This document shows, one piece after another, positions 1 to 12,126 of a stretch of 64,000 bases of DNA. Every line of letters begins with the position of its first letter. The stretch's first letter is position 1. The notes below the pieces were generated by a model. That model did no database searches and was not told the DNA's origin. It worked only from the letters and a program-made list of their open reading frames with translations. The DNA is from Anisakis pegreffii (taxonomy: Eukaryota > Nematoda > Chromadorea > Rhabditida > Anisakidae). A program made the position numbers and the translations under genes. The stretch spans positions 20,612 through 84,611 of the forward strand of contig JAPYMA010001360.1 of NCBI GenBank assembly GCA_035041965.1. Direction: 5' to 3'.

Positions 1-217
1 CTTGATCTGGCGAATCAATTAATAAAGCTGATACACGGGAATGATTCGTACAATCTCCGGAAATAGATAATATCTGAGAATAAGCTGGTCGTGTTTTGCC
101 AAATCATTTCAGTAGTTGCATTTGCACTGAAAATCACACTGAACTGAAAATGGAAGGATGAGAAAGAAATACAATACAGATTCTTTGGGGAATCATGAAT
201 GAGAGCGAATCAGTGAT

Positions 218-1045
218 GTGATCGAAGTGAATGAGAAAACTGCAACCGCACAGTGGAACCGTAATGCAGTAAGTTATTTTAGGAACGAGAGTGATGAGAG
301 AGCATGGAAATTAGACGTAGGATTCATTGAAAGACTGTTGAAGGAAGACTGTGCATGGGAGTATGAAATGCATGCACGCCTTCTGAATGACTACTTCTAT
401 CAGAAGTCATGCACCTGTCGTCTATTCACCCTTCACATTCCATCATCAGTTTTTACGTCCAATGTCTACGATGTCTCATTGCCATCATTTCTAACATCGC
501 TGATTGCATTACAGTTCCATTATGTACTCGTACTTTTCTCATTCACTTCAGACGTATCACTGATTCACTCTCATTCATATTTATCTTCCGAATCTTCACT
601 CTGTTCATTTACTCAGCTCACATTTACATTACGTCCGCATTTACAACAGAATTTATATGTGCAGAATGAGTTGCCACACCACAAAACGATGGTTCAAGCA
701 CATGAAATTCATCGCTTGCAAATTCATCGGCAGAAATTGCAATCATTTATAACCTGGACTTGCCGACACAATCTTCCATGTTCCTCGTCAGTTGTAAGAA
801 GGGATAGGAAGAAAACAGGTCGGGTCTGTGCCACAGTAATGCTGCAAACCTCATTCATACTGAATAGTACAGGTATGTTCAGAGCCCGTAGCTTTCTTCG
901 AATCTCCAAGACCCCGCAAAATAGCATACACATCTTCTCAAGAGTTCTCAAGAGCCATAGGACAGAGCAGTGTCACGAAAACGGGCGGAATCCTTGCACT
1001 AAAAATTCCAGAATTCGTCGACCGGGCTATCACACTTATCAATAG
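218..1045 (+). other. Long open frame of uncertain meaning (275 codons)
   Basis: The frame opens at a GTG and runs 275 codons without a stop, which is long for such AT-rich DNA. The first third is charged and protein-like (a stretch rich in Glu, Arg and Leu at about residues 20-60). The rest is Ser/His/Phe-rich and looks like translated AT-rich repeat. I recognise no domain. There is no ATG at the start, no obvious signal peptide and no splice-site context. It could be a decayed mobile-element gene or a chance opening. Part of it (about 483-600) resembles 1190-1285, which favours repetitive DNA over a host gene. Confidence 0.15.
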
Positions 1046-1285
1046 GTATCACTACTCACATTAATAATCTATCTTTTTCTGGGCAATCGCTTAGGGCAGC
1101 AGTTGGGGTTGCCGACACATGGAATGCCGAGGTACACCGGACGCGCCTCATGTCATTTATGAGGCTTATTTCGAGTAACTTCTCAAACCTTATTTCAATT
1201 TCAGCGTTACAGTTTCTTTCAATCTTGCTATTTTTCTCATTCATTTCAGCAGCATCTCTGATTCCCTCTTCTTCATATCTCCGAA
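483..1285. repeat. Diverged direct repeat (about 483-600 and 1190-1285)
   Basis: Both segments share, in order, a TTACAGTT block, a TTTTTCTCATTCA-TTTCAG-like block and a CTGATTC-CTC-TTCATAT block. The match is imperfect and judged by eye. It suggests an old local duplication or two copies of a degenerate repeat. Confidence 0.3.
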
Positions 1286-1789
1286 GGATATGTAATCTGC
1301 TGGACTATACTTTCCAGCATAACTGAATGTTAAGCAAACAAATTGGCAGAACAGGACCAATTATTTAGTGAAGAGGATATCGCATGTTGTGCTGATTTCT
1401 TCAGCCCCTGAGTTAATTCACAAGTTTTCTAAGAATTATTTCTCTGATGATGATTGAAATGACACTTCAAGTACGTATAATATAAGCCACTCATGTATGG
1501 TGGGTACTGTAAGCAGTTCAATCTCAAAATCTCAATGACACTAATTGTTGTATGCGAGTACATTACATGAATAAGAGTGCATTAAATGAACCGGATGCAT
1601 TACAGTAAATGTCTCATTTGCTTCATCAAACTGGCACTCATTAGATCCAGTAAACTGACTTCCACTGATCAAAAACAAATCAGATCTCCGAACTCACGAA
1701 AGAGTTGCGCATCGGGTCGATTCAACGTCTATGTAGTGAAATCGCCACTAACAAGGGCAATCAGCCACTTCAGTTATGTGTACCACGTT

Positions 1790-1901
<112 letters not shown>

Positions 1902-2374
1902 CAGTCGTGTGCTGTGTGTACGAAGCAATTCGGATTAAGGTGTTGTGAAGCGAACCTTAAGATTGCGCATGGTCTTTTTTTTGGCTGTGCATAATTTATA
2001 TTTGAGTTATACATATCGTTTCCATGATGCATTCATGTTGCAGATGTGTAACTGCAACTAAGTTTCAGTTATCGATCAAAAACAAAATCACAATGTCCAA
2101 CTTTTAGTGATAAGGCTTCACAATCGACTCGTTTTTAACAACATCTTAATATTCATCTTGTATTTCGTAACACTTGTTCAGTTGCTAAAGATTGTTTTGG
2201 GTAGATGCAATGATGTTTCAAAATCTCGAATCACTTCGTTTCTATTTCTTTTATATCAACTGCTCATAAACGTCTAATGAGAGGATTTTTGATTGCAGAT
2301 TCAGTACGACTTCATCGTTCAGCTGATTGCATCATTGTTCGTTTCAGTGTGTTGTACATTTCAGTGAGTCATTG

Positions 2375-5300
2375 ATGTCAACGAGACCACTAATGAATGT
2401 CAACGAGGATTCTGAAATTCTGTCGAAACTTGGAAGTAAGATTTGGATCGAGATCTCTTCCACTCAGTTACTTCATTGTCGTCAATTCAGCCTTAATCCA
2501 TCATCCAGGAGGGTAGATAGGATTACTTCTAGGTGGGAGACAAGGGCGTTAACGAGATTCGGGCCTTAGAGATTGCTTTATTCTTAAATATTTAATTGCT
2601 TTCCCTGTGCCTCCTCCCCAGCTGGCTAAGCTGCTGCCATCATCATATAGGAGTTTAATATGGTTGTTGTGATCTGTTCATCATTGTATGTTTCCATTTC
2701 AGTATTATCCACGAAACAAAGCCCAAACAAAGCCCACAAACAAACATCATCGTCTACACCACGAAAGGAGAAAAACGATTTTGTTGAGGTGAAAGTGGAT
2801 GACTGGAAATGGGAAGCTGACACATTTGCTGCTCAAAGTGACGACGAACAAAGTGATGAAAATCTCGTCTACGATAAGGTAAATCTTCCGATTTTCATTC
2901 CTCCAAAGTACTTCAGTTTCGTTGTTAAAATCTCGTTTACGCTTAATGTTGGTGAATGAATTGAAGCATGAAACTTCTACTTCTAAAAAAGATTTAATTT
3001 AGTTCAATATTGGCGGTATTTCAGCATACTTTACTGGACGATCGTTCGTCGAATCGAAGTTTACGACGAAGGTCGAGTGGTGTGACATGTCGAAACATTC
3101 TTCTTGCATCTTCTTTTCTTTCTTTGGTAAATCATTCCATGAATCAATTTTAATTTATAATGATTTGAATGGAAATTCAGCGATTCTTTCGGTTCTGTGC
3201 TAAAATGCCCAATTACGTTTATGCTAATGCTTGTTTCTATGCTAAATTCGTAAGATTGTCATATGCCATTTTGTTGTTCAGGAACTGTTTCATTTTAGTG
3301 ACGTCGAATGATTGTTCATTTAAGGGATTATCGTTGTCGGTTGTTGGACCGACATTACCGGACATTGGCACAGCAACATTACCTGGTATTGGTAGCGATA
3401 ACTCAACCAACATGATTTCGCTTTCATACGTTATTGTGTTCAGTGCCATAGGCCAGTTATTCGGCACTGTCATTCGTAAGTTTGTTTCATTTTATTGTTT
3501 TGTCTTTGTGATTCATCAAGATTGGAGATTAATATGCGCAATTTGTTCAGCGCATTGATTGGAGAGTGATATGCATCATTATTGATTGCAGTGAGTTGGC
3601 TCTTTACAAGAATAAGCCCAATGGTTTTCCTATTATTTTGTACGCTAGGCGTCGTGCCGTTCACCGTTCTAATTGCGTGGTCAACGTCACTGAGTATTTG
3701 TGCTAGAAACATATGCGTGCTGGGCATCTTCCTTGGTGCTATTCATCGAGGCTAGTTTCTACGTTTTCATTTCGGTCATGACAAAGTGAAATATCTTCTT
3801 CATGGATTCATTATAAATCCATCATGATTTAGCCTGAATCCACAATTTTTTACGTTTTCCAATGAAATTATAAGAACAACAATAAATTCCAAAAGTTATA
3901 AGAGTTTACTCAAATTTCACGTCAACCTACGTCGACATATAGGTTTTCTAACGAAATTTCGTTTTGTCATTGCAATCATAAAACAATATTGCAAAATTGT
4001 TGGATAACTATTGAGTAGCAACGCTATTAAAGATTACATTGTCAGACTTTATCATAAATCATTTACTGGATATTCTGTGAATAATATTCGATATTACAGG
4101 CGTTTTGATAATAATGTACGGTAAAGGTGGAGGTGTACGGACGTTATTCGCTCTGCATGCGTGTTTAGCTCTAGGTGGATGTATTGCACCATTAATGAGT
4201 GCACCGTTCGTCTTCAATAGTGTACGCACTGGGACATTACCAACAAACCCTTTAATGTCTATTGATATCAACGGTCATCATGCAGTCAACAAGAGACATA
4301 TCACTGGGATTGAGGCGCTGAATGCAACGGGAATTGATGACCAAATGACGAATAGCTCTGAACTGATCGCATCAGCAGTGGAATCACCAAAACGGTCGGT
4401 TGATGTTATCGGAAGAAATGCTTTGTTCTGTATATTGGTGCTTTTGTTTATGCTGTGGATCTAAATATCCGGGCGGTGTTTTTTCTGATTATGGTTTCCG
4501 TTGGAAACGTTCGATTGTTTTCTGTAATTCTGATGATTCGTGCAGTTTAAAGGATACATCAAGAACACGGTTTTCATCTCAGTTTTGAATAACCACTGGG
4601 CTTACATTTGTTAATTCGTTCACTGATTCAGACCGGATCATGCAATTGGTCAAGTGTCAGAAGTGGAACCAAAATCCAAAGAGAACCAATTGAAACGAAA
4701 AGAAGTTGAAGCACGAAAGAAACAACAGAAAGAAGCAGCGAATGACGAACGCACTATCAATGAGAATTGTAACTCATCAACAGCGAACTCATCCGATTGC
4801 GCAAACGCCGAACAGAATCGACGACATGATGAAAGGTTAGATATGAGGATGCAAATTTGAAACGTTCGACGTGATTTGAACGGAGCGAATCGAACACATT
4901 TCGTTTATCTTCAATTAGTGTTTGATCACTTATTTCTATGCCATCAAATTTCGATCGATGATCCATGAAGCAGTTTTTTGGTTCCGTAAGGGTGTTCATG
5001 GCTCTATATTTGATCCGCATGCATCATTTCTTTAATCATTTTACAGTTCGTCATCAAAATCCGTCTCGTCGACACCACCAATGGGTAATGGCAGTGATAG
5101 TCTAAGTAATAAGAATGCGAATAAGGATCAAATCCAGCATTCGACTGAACCGAGTGTGAAGCTTTCGACTAGTCGTCCTTCTCCTGCAAGCACAACTCGT
5201 ATGTCCCCATCGAGCACAACAACAACAATACTTCCAACGACAACGACTACAATAAAATCTATTACGACCAAAACACTTTCGCATCACGAATCACCTATCA

Positions 5301-7166
5301 AATCCGGGGTCTCTGCCGAAAAAAATCCATCATCAAAAATATTCGGAAAGATTGTGACAAATGGTCAACAGACAGACTCATCAACCATACATTATGGATA
5401 TTTGGATGAAAGTGATATGTGGAAAATTGTGAAGAAACAGGCTCGTTTTTGATTTATTTGCCCGAGAAAATGGGGCTCAAGTTTAGGTTACGTTGAGCAA
5501 TTTTGATGTTGCTTGTAATCAACAACAATAAAATTCAGGTGTTGGAATTGAACGATGTGAAACTGATCTATTCACTTGTGGGTGTGTTATGTCTTTGTTG
5601 TACAATACCATTTGTGATATCGTTTATTTGTTGTTGTGAACCACTGTCCATGGTGCCAGATCTCCGAATCGCTAAGGTACTCACAAAATACTTTTATGAA
5701 GTTTATTTTCAAATGATTCAAATCAGTTTTACTCATTTTGATAAATTGTTGATACAGAATTAGATAAGAAATGGTCTCGTTCCAGTTAGTGAGATCGTTC
5801 ATCACATTCTAATTAATATTCAGTTACGTTCCGATCCGGAAACGAATAACACAGATCGGACAGATCAAGATGCCGTCTATTGTTGGCGTTTCATGGCGAG
5901 ACTTTTCTTCATTTTGGTTGGAGGTGTTGAAATGTCTCTCGGATCGTTGGTGACCCTCTACATTCTTGGAATATTCCCCAAGCAACCATCACAGTTGAAC
6001 GGTGCATTAGTAACATCAACGTTTTGGGCTGGTGTTCTCATTACACGTCTGGTGTGCACGTTCAGGTCAGCAGCTTTTCGAGTTTGCTGTAAAAATAATT
6101 TGTTTTTCTAATCAGAAGCTCCACTTAATATTTCCGTAAACTCCACTTGATATTTCCAATCTTTTCATTTGTTTTGTAGTTTAGTATTTCTGAAGAAATG
6201 ATGATCAGAAAGTGAAATCTGTGAATTTATGAGTGAATGTACATTCAATGAAATTGATTGCAGTATCCGAATCGCCACCTCACCACGAGTGATGCAAATG
6301 CTTTTGCTGGCTGCATCGGCTCTTTGTGGCTATGCTGCGCTATTCCCATCGACTACTCTCCATGCAATCTGTTTGCAGCTGTTCCTTATCGGTAAATTCT
6401 GTTATTCTAAAGATTAGGACAGATCTTAAATTGTCGACGATATTGAATGCATTCCTAAGAAATTAAAGTTCTTTCAAGAGGTGCATAGTTTCTTCGGATG
6501 GTGATTTTTCGTTGTTTGCATAGATTCAATATGTATACATAGGCATGTAAAAATGATCCATATTAATTATATATGTCAGAATGTAATTCATTTCTTCAAT
6601 ATTTTAAAACTCGACTGTCCAATTTTCATTCCGTTATCAGCCGGTCACCATTCGATCGTTTAATGTCACATGGTTTATGATGGAAGAGTTCCATTTTAGG
6701 TATATTGACTTCGTCACTGCAACCTGGTTTGTTGTGTTGGCTAGACTCTCAACTAGCGATAAGTCGTCTGTCGTCGACTCTTCTCTACGCTTCGAGTGTG
6801 TCGATAGGACACGGCCTAATACCATATTTGAGTGTGATATTCATGTCTAATTATTCATCTGTATCGAATCTTCTGTTGACGTGTGCAGTTTGTTTGAGCT
6901 TTGCGTTCATCTTGCACATGCTGTTGGTTCGTTCTGTGCGCAAACTGGCACGTTTCAACGCGATCAACGAATTCTCGGATACGGTGATGACGAATGAAGA
7001 GGATGATGAGGACGAGGCGGAACGTGATTCGAACAAGAATCAACAAACGAAACGAGAAACCACTCGAAATGGCGGCGCAAATTATGTGGCGTTGATAAGC
7101 AGTGATCTGGAAATGGATACGCTGGTGGATATTGGTGAAGAAGCTGATCCAGATGATGATTTGTGA
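2375..7166 (+). CDS. MFSD4-type major facilitator (sugar transporter-like), 12 exons
   Basis: Predicted multi-pass membrane transporter resembling vertebrate MFSD4A/B (MFSD4B was described as a sodium-dependent glucose transporter); the substrate here is inferred only. My exons are 2375-2435, 2703-2878, 3025-3126, 3325-3475, 3592-3735, 4100-4424, 4632-4835, 5047-5428, 5539-5676, 5824-6065, 6264-6391 and 6700-7166. All phases agree, giving 839 codons plus a stop. TM1 carries the family-like SVVGPTLPDIG. TM4-5 reads MYGKGGGVRTLFALHA then LGGCIAPL. TM7 to TM12 occupy the last three exons, and the C-tail is acidic. Between TM5 and TM6 lies an unusually long loop (about 270 residues) with a basic stretch, N-glycosylation sequons and a Ser/Thr-rich mucin-like run. 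Three donors are uncertain: 3735 or a GC donor at 3750; 4424 or 4445; 5428 or a GC donor at 5440. I preferred 4424 because it keeps exactly 12 membrane segments. Confidence 0.78.
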
Positions 7167-10100
7167 TCGACGCTGAGGAGGAAATCTTACCGTTTTTTAA
7201 AAAATATTTTGATTTTGTTCGATTCGATTTGAGTGTTTTCGTTCATGTGATTTTTTCTGATTCACTGTTTCATTTGCATCGCTTTATAGCTTGAGAAGTT
7301 GTTTCACTCAGTTGACTTTTACACGTGTCTAGTTTGTGACCGCATTCGATCGGTTAGATTCCGCTCGATGGGTTCTGAGCAGAAATTATCAAACGGAACG
7401 TTTCTCCAGTTGGGATGTTGATTTTGAGTGTTCTGAACCAGAAGAAATGAAGTATAGGGAATTCGAGTATGTATATAATAGTCGTGTAGATTTGGAAGAT
7501 AAATTCCCAAGATTTAAACAGTTTTCAGCTTGTTGCTATCTTGCAATGTAGTGGCTCTTGCTTTGCTCTTATTTCTTTCTGCGCTGTTCTCATATCGGTT
7601 CTCTTTCGCTTTATTCTGTTCCAGTCGTTTCATTTCTGCCAATCACTTATTCTGTTCTTTTTTGTTTCTGATTTCGGAAGGTCTTGTTGTGATCTTTCGA
7701 TTAATCAACTGCTTGAATCCTGTTTAATTTACACTTCTCGAAAACTTCGATCCGAGAGGAGAGGTTTACATGAAGGTTTGAGGGCAGCATCGTTTTATAA
7801 GATTTCGTCAGCTTCATTTTGCCGCTGACGGCTTCGCATTCTTGCCCAGTTCGATGAATTTAGTCCATTGTCGACGATTCAGATTACGCGATTATTTTTG
7901 AAGTGTTTGCTAAGAAATTTTATTCTCATTGTAGCCTTTTTACGCTGTTACGCTTGCGATGTTGAACGTTGTATTGATAATATCGTTTTACGTTGATTTC
8001 TCAATATTCTGAATGTATTCCCAATAGTTTTATAGTGAGATCAAATAGAATCTATGTGATGAAGATGATGATAGTGATGGTGATATATATCAGTGTTTCC
8101 CAACTTGAGCAATATTGACCATTATTAAACTGAAGCAGTATTCAGAAGAGATAGTTTCAGCGAGGTACAAAACGGTTTCTATGATTATTGCGATACTTTC
8201 TTCAGTACTTTTTGAAAGTGTTTAGAAAGTATAGCTGCATTGACAGGAGAAGTGAGTAATGCGACAGTGATTGTAATCCAATTGGGTAACTCGATGAAAA
8301 AAAAAAAAGAATGTTGAGAAGCACTGATGCGGACAATACTCGTATGTATAGCATTTCATAAATATGTAAATTCAAAACATCTTATCTATTCAAAGGTTTA
8401 CCCTGGGTTCGTTATCAGTTAAAGTTGCATATTTTCATGAGACTAAAAACATGTCGTTGATTCTATGAGATTCTTAGAGTTGATTTGTTGTTTCATAAGC
8501 AACTGATGGCAGTTGTCAGCATTTCAGTTTGACACATGAAAATTGTTGCTTTCAACGTGTGTTTGGTTGTTGTCTCTAGTAACTTTGCTGAATTGAACGA
8601 TGATTGTTGGTATCACAAAAGTTAAACGGGTGATTTAAAATGTTACAAGTATTTTCATCTATTAACATCTGTGTGAACAATATTGAATATTGTTCTGTTA
8701 CGATCAAATAAATTTTTACGGATGCATTCAATCGCACGTGCTTGAATTAACATTCAATCAAAATTAGTCTTTTTTTCAAGATTTCATTTGAAAGTGTATC
8801 ACACTAGAAGGCTAATGCGATATTTTGGGGAATTTTTAAAATTGTTGAATTGAAAATTCAAAACTGTAGAAGCTCGTAAGGATTCAATGTGACTGGGTAT
8901 CGGAATGCGGATTCATCATGAGCTCAAGAAGTATTTCATCAAGAAGTTCGAAAAGTATTCTGGTGGGAAAAAAATTTAATTTACTCATAAAGAAGTTTAA
9001 GTATCTCTTATATTAAAGTAGCTGAAACTTTCAAAACACTTTGAGGAAGTATTGCATAGTGATCCGAAGGATATATAACAAGATGAGGTATCACAAGCAA
9101 GAACTGCTCAGAAGTCGGGAAGAAGATTAACGCGAAACAATGGTTAGTTTGTAATTTCAAAGAATCGATAAGGCTATGAAACTGCGTAATTAAGTAGTAA
9201 GTTCGTGCAACTTACACCAAAAAAGTTCCGGGCTCTAATTATCAGAAGATAGAAAGTAACCACCTTATTAAAAATGCACTTGTCTCCTGCCAGATGTCCT
9301 TCATTCACTCTTCAAATGCTATTTGTTATTTTTAATCAATGAATGAAATGAAAATGTCTGAAATTTTCGTGGAAAGAATTTCAAAAGTTTGCAATTTAGT
9401 ACAAAAAAAACAATTTAAACCACTGACAGCTTCCTCATGACAGTTTGCTGCTAATACTTCCATTTGCAAACAAATGAGTCAATTTTATTTGAAGGTGACA
9501 TTCGAATGGGAAAACGTCATCGTGGAAGTAAGTGCAAATGCTTGCATTATTCAATACTGCAAGCATTATCGAAAGAATTTATTCAGTGTTTTCACCTATC
9601 AACTTATCACTATTAACAGATAAGAAAATTACCATTCAATGCTTACCCGAGGCTGCCAGCAAAAGGGTACAACAGATCAAATTTTCAACCACGACTCAAT
9701 ATTCGTTTCGAAGGCATCATGCCCATGCTATAGAAAACTCCTATAATATTCACTTTGTATTGCGCCACGTGACAATGGCAAATGATTGAAGTTGAACACG
9801 TGTGAATTTCCATTCGTAGCGGTTCCGTCACGTCAGCGATTTAAAGACACTGATGTGAAGCGGAAGTTTCTTATTTATATGATCTCATGCATGATTTGAT
9901 CAAAGCGAAATGCTCGTTAAAGAACATAAGTAAGAAGGAAACTTTCCCGACTAAACATACTAAATACATAGATCATCATATTTTTCGAGCAATCTGAATG
10001 GCTTGTAAAACGGTTATTCGAAACTGTCAGATATGCACAAAAAGATGAGCAGAGGCGGTATTTTCGGTTATTGTTTGCATTATTCTACTTCATGAACACT

Positions 10101-10174
10101 ACTACATTGCAGTACTATCATTCGTCATTTTATTCGATTACCATTGCTGAATCCGACTGATTACACGTTGTCGG
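7167..10174. other. Intergenic, no gene seen
   Basis: Only short open frames without protein-like composition or paired splice sites. A patch at 9495-9530 could be read as a short exon with a GTAAGT donor, but I found no partner exons. Confidence 0.5.
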
Positions 10175-10188
10175 TTTTATTTTTGCAG
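10175..10188 (+). promoter_or_regulatory. Likely spliced-leader acceptor
   Basis: A T-rich tract ends in TTTTTGCAG at 10188, only 12 bases before the ATG at 10201. This spacing is typical of nematode trans-splice acceptors, and no upstream coding exon in a compatible frame was seen. It could instead be an ordinary cis 3' splice site. Confidence 0.4.
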
Positions 10189-10200
10189 TGTTCATTTAAT

Positions 10201-11101
10201 ATGACTACGATCACATTGGGACAACAATTCGAATGGTATGATTACTTGGGACCATTTGTTTTGGCTTCTTGTGCTTACACAATCTTTTCGGCTATCTTTC
10301 TGGCGATAACTTGGTGTTGCTTCCGTGATCGAATCGGCAAGAAGCAGCGATATTCATATGCGGAAAAGGTTCGTTCCATTCAGAAAGTCGTTTGATTGTT
10401 GATTTTAAAACTTCCATCAAAAACGTATTTGTTCATCCTTTGTAAAGCTCGAGCTCTTGTCGACAAATCTTTTCCGCGAATTATTCTGTCATAAATGTTC
10501 AGAACTGAATTCTCGACAAAATTTTCCAAGTTTGTCTGCAGTGTTCCATTGATTCCATCGATTACCCCTCAACATTTCACTCGTTATTAAGTTTAAATTC
10601 CAGCTGAATGGCCAAGTGTGATGTATCTTTTCACAATGTCATCATCAATAGTTCATCTATTGGAATGAATAAATTGATCGGTGAAGATTTTCGGTGACTG
10701 TTTTCAATTTGCCTGGTTCAGTGACTACTGAACGAATCACTTATCGGTAATCTACTTCACTAAAGATCATCGCATTGTTTTGTATCGTGTTATCCACATA
10801 ATTTCTGTACAATTGTGTCGCAATCTTTCTATTAAATCGTGTGTTTGTTTCGATATTTCTACTAGTTCATTTAGCTGGAACCATGCGAAATTATTTCGAA
10901 TGCGAAAAATCCTCTAGTTGAACCAAATCCCCATTCAATTGTTTTGGATACTAATTAGCTATGCACTGTGGTTTCGATAGATCAGCAAAGGTGCTTTAAA
11001 CTTTTTACATGGATTTGATAAAACAATTGCAGTTGAATGACTTAACAAAGAATGCAAATGACTTATCAAGAATGCAATTACTGCACCCACTTACACTTTG
11101 A
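10201..11101 (+). CDS. Possible 78-residue single-pass membrane protein, 2 exons
   Basis: Exon 1 (10201-10368) starts at an ATG 12 bases after a strong acceptor and ends in phase 0 at an AAG/GT donor. Exon 2 (11033-11101) begins after TTGCAG and ends at TGA. The product would have a short outside-like N-terminus, one hydrophobic segment at about residues 17-40 containing LGPFVLASCAY and FLAITWCCF, then a basic stretch (FRDRIGKKQRYSYAEK) and a short tail. The positive-inside rule puts the tail in the cytoplasm. I do not recognise the family. The first exon is well supported by composition and splice context. The second is chosen only because phase and acceptor fit, so the true 3' end may differ. 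Confidence 0.42.
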
Positions 11102-12126
11102 TTGTGGTTTTTTTTGAATTTTTCAGAAACTTTTCTTTTCATTTGTATATGGTATGATGTGATTGCTAATGAATTTTTGTTTCGAATGACATTCCTTGCT
11201 TGAATTTCTTCTTAACTGTGACTATGCAAATGAAGTGTTCAATTGCATTGCTACTGCTTTAACGATGTTATTCACTCACTTATCACGTTCAATCCTATTT
11301 TGTATGTGCATTTTCACTTTGTTGTTGAATTATTGTTTTAATTTGCTAGTTTGTCGTCCCAAATTTGTGTGTTCAATCCATTGGTGTGTATTTTCGCATC
11401 ATCTCGTGTTAGTGCTCTGCTATTATATTCGTTCAGGTGTATTTTTTAAACTGCTGATATTTCAGATGTTGTTTTGTATGCTTCAGAACAAATTAAAAAA
11501 AAACTGCTGTTTCACTGCATGAATGAGGCGTTTTGGCAGATGACGTATAATGGTTCAGTGCGCCATCAAAAGCTGAGTAATATTCCTGGCTTTTGGGATT
11601 AATTAGAAATGAAATGGTTTCATATGTGAATGCTGCTGATGTTAGATTATTATGCCTGATCATTGTGTGGAAACAAAATGCTTGCATAGAATTACACTTG
11701 AATTGATAACAGCGAATATGAATGAATATGTACAGAACTGAGTGAATGAAAAAGAAAACATAATTACAATATGACGTGTAACGACAATCATATCTATGGC
11801 CACGAAACCATTTTTAGCACTTGATCAATATTTTGATTTTCGATTTTTAGGCTATGGAATGGTCACAAACTTCGAATCTCTCTTTTTTTTCTGATTTTTT
11901 GACGTCAATGAAACTGATCCGTCAGTCGTGAACGATTTGTTCTGGTGTTTAAAAATCGAAAGTTCGCATCAGAGAAGTGGATGAGTTTCGTGTGATAGTT
12001 GGGTTAATGAACCACCGAAAATATTCGGATGCATTAAAAAATTAAGTAAAATTTTCTGGAACATTTCCGTGGAAAATCCATCCGAGAAATCATAATAAAT
12101 TAAGTAGCAGATGCGAGGTGTTGAGC
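11102..12126. other. Intergenic, no gene seen
   Basis: Contains a Cys/Leu/Phe-rich open frame (11196-11522) that looks like translated T-rich DNA rather than a protein. Convergent 3' regions of the flanking candidate genes are expected here. Confidence 0.4.

Noticed and set aside
4425..4560. Extra membrane helix (about 4424-4560) in the MFSD4-type gene
   Set aside because: Including it would give 13 hydrophobic segments; the downstream exon at 5539-5676 provides TM6 in the expected place, so I treat this as intron, although a hydrophobic third frame exists there.
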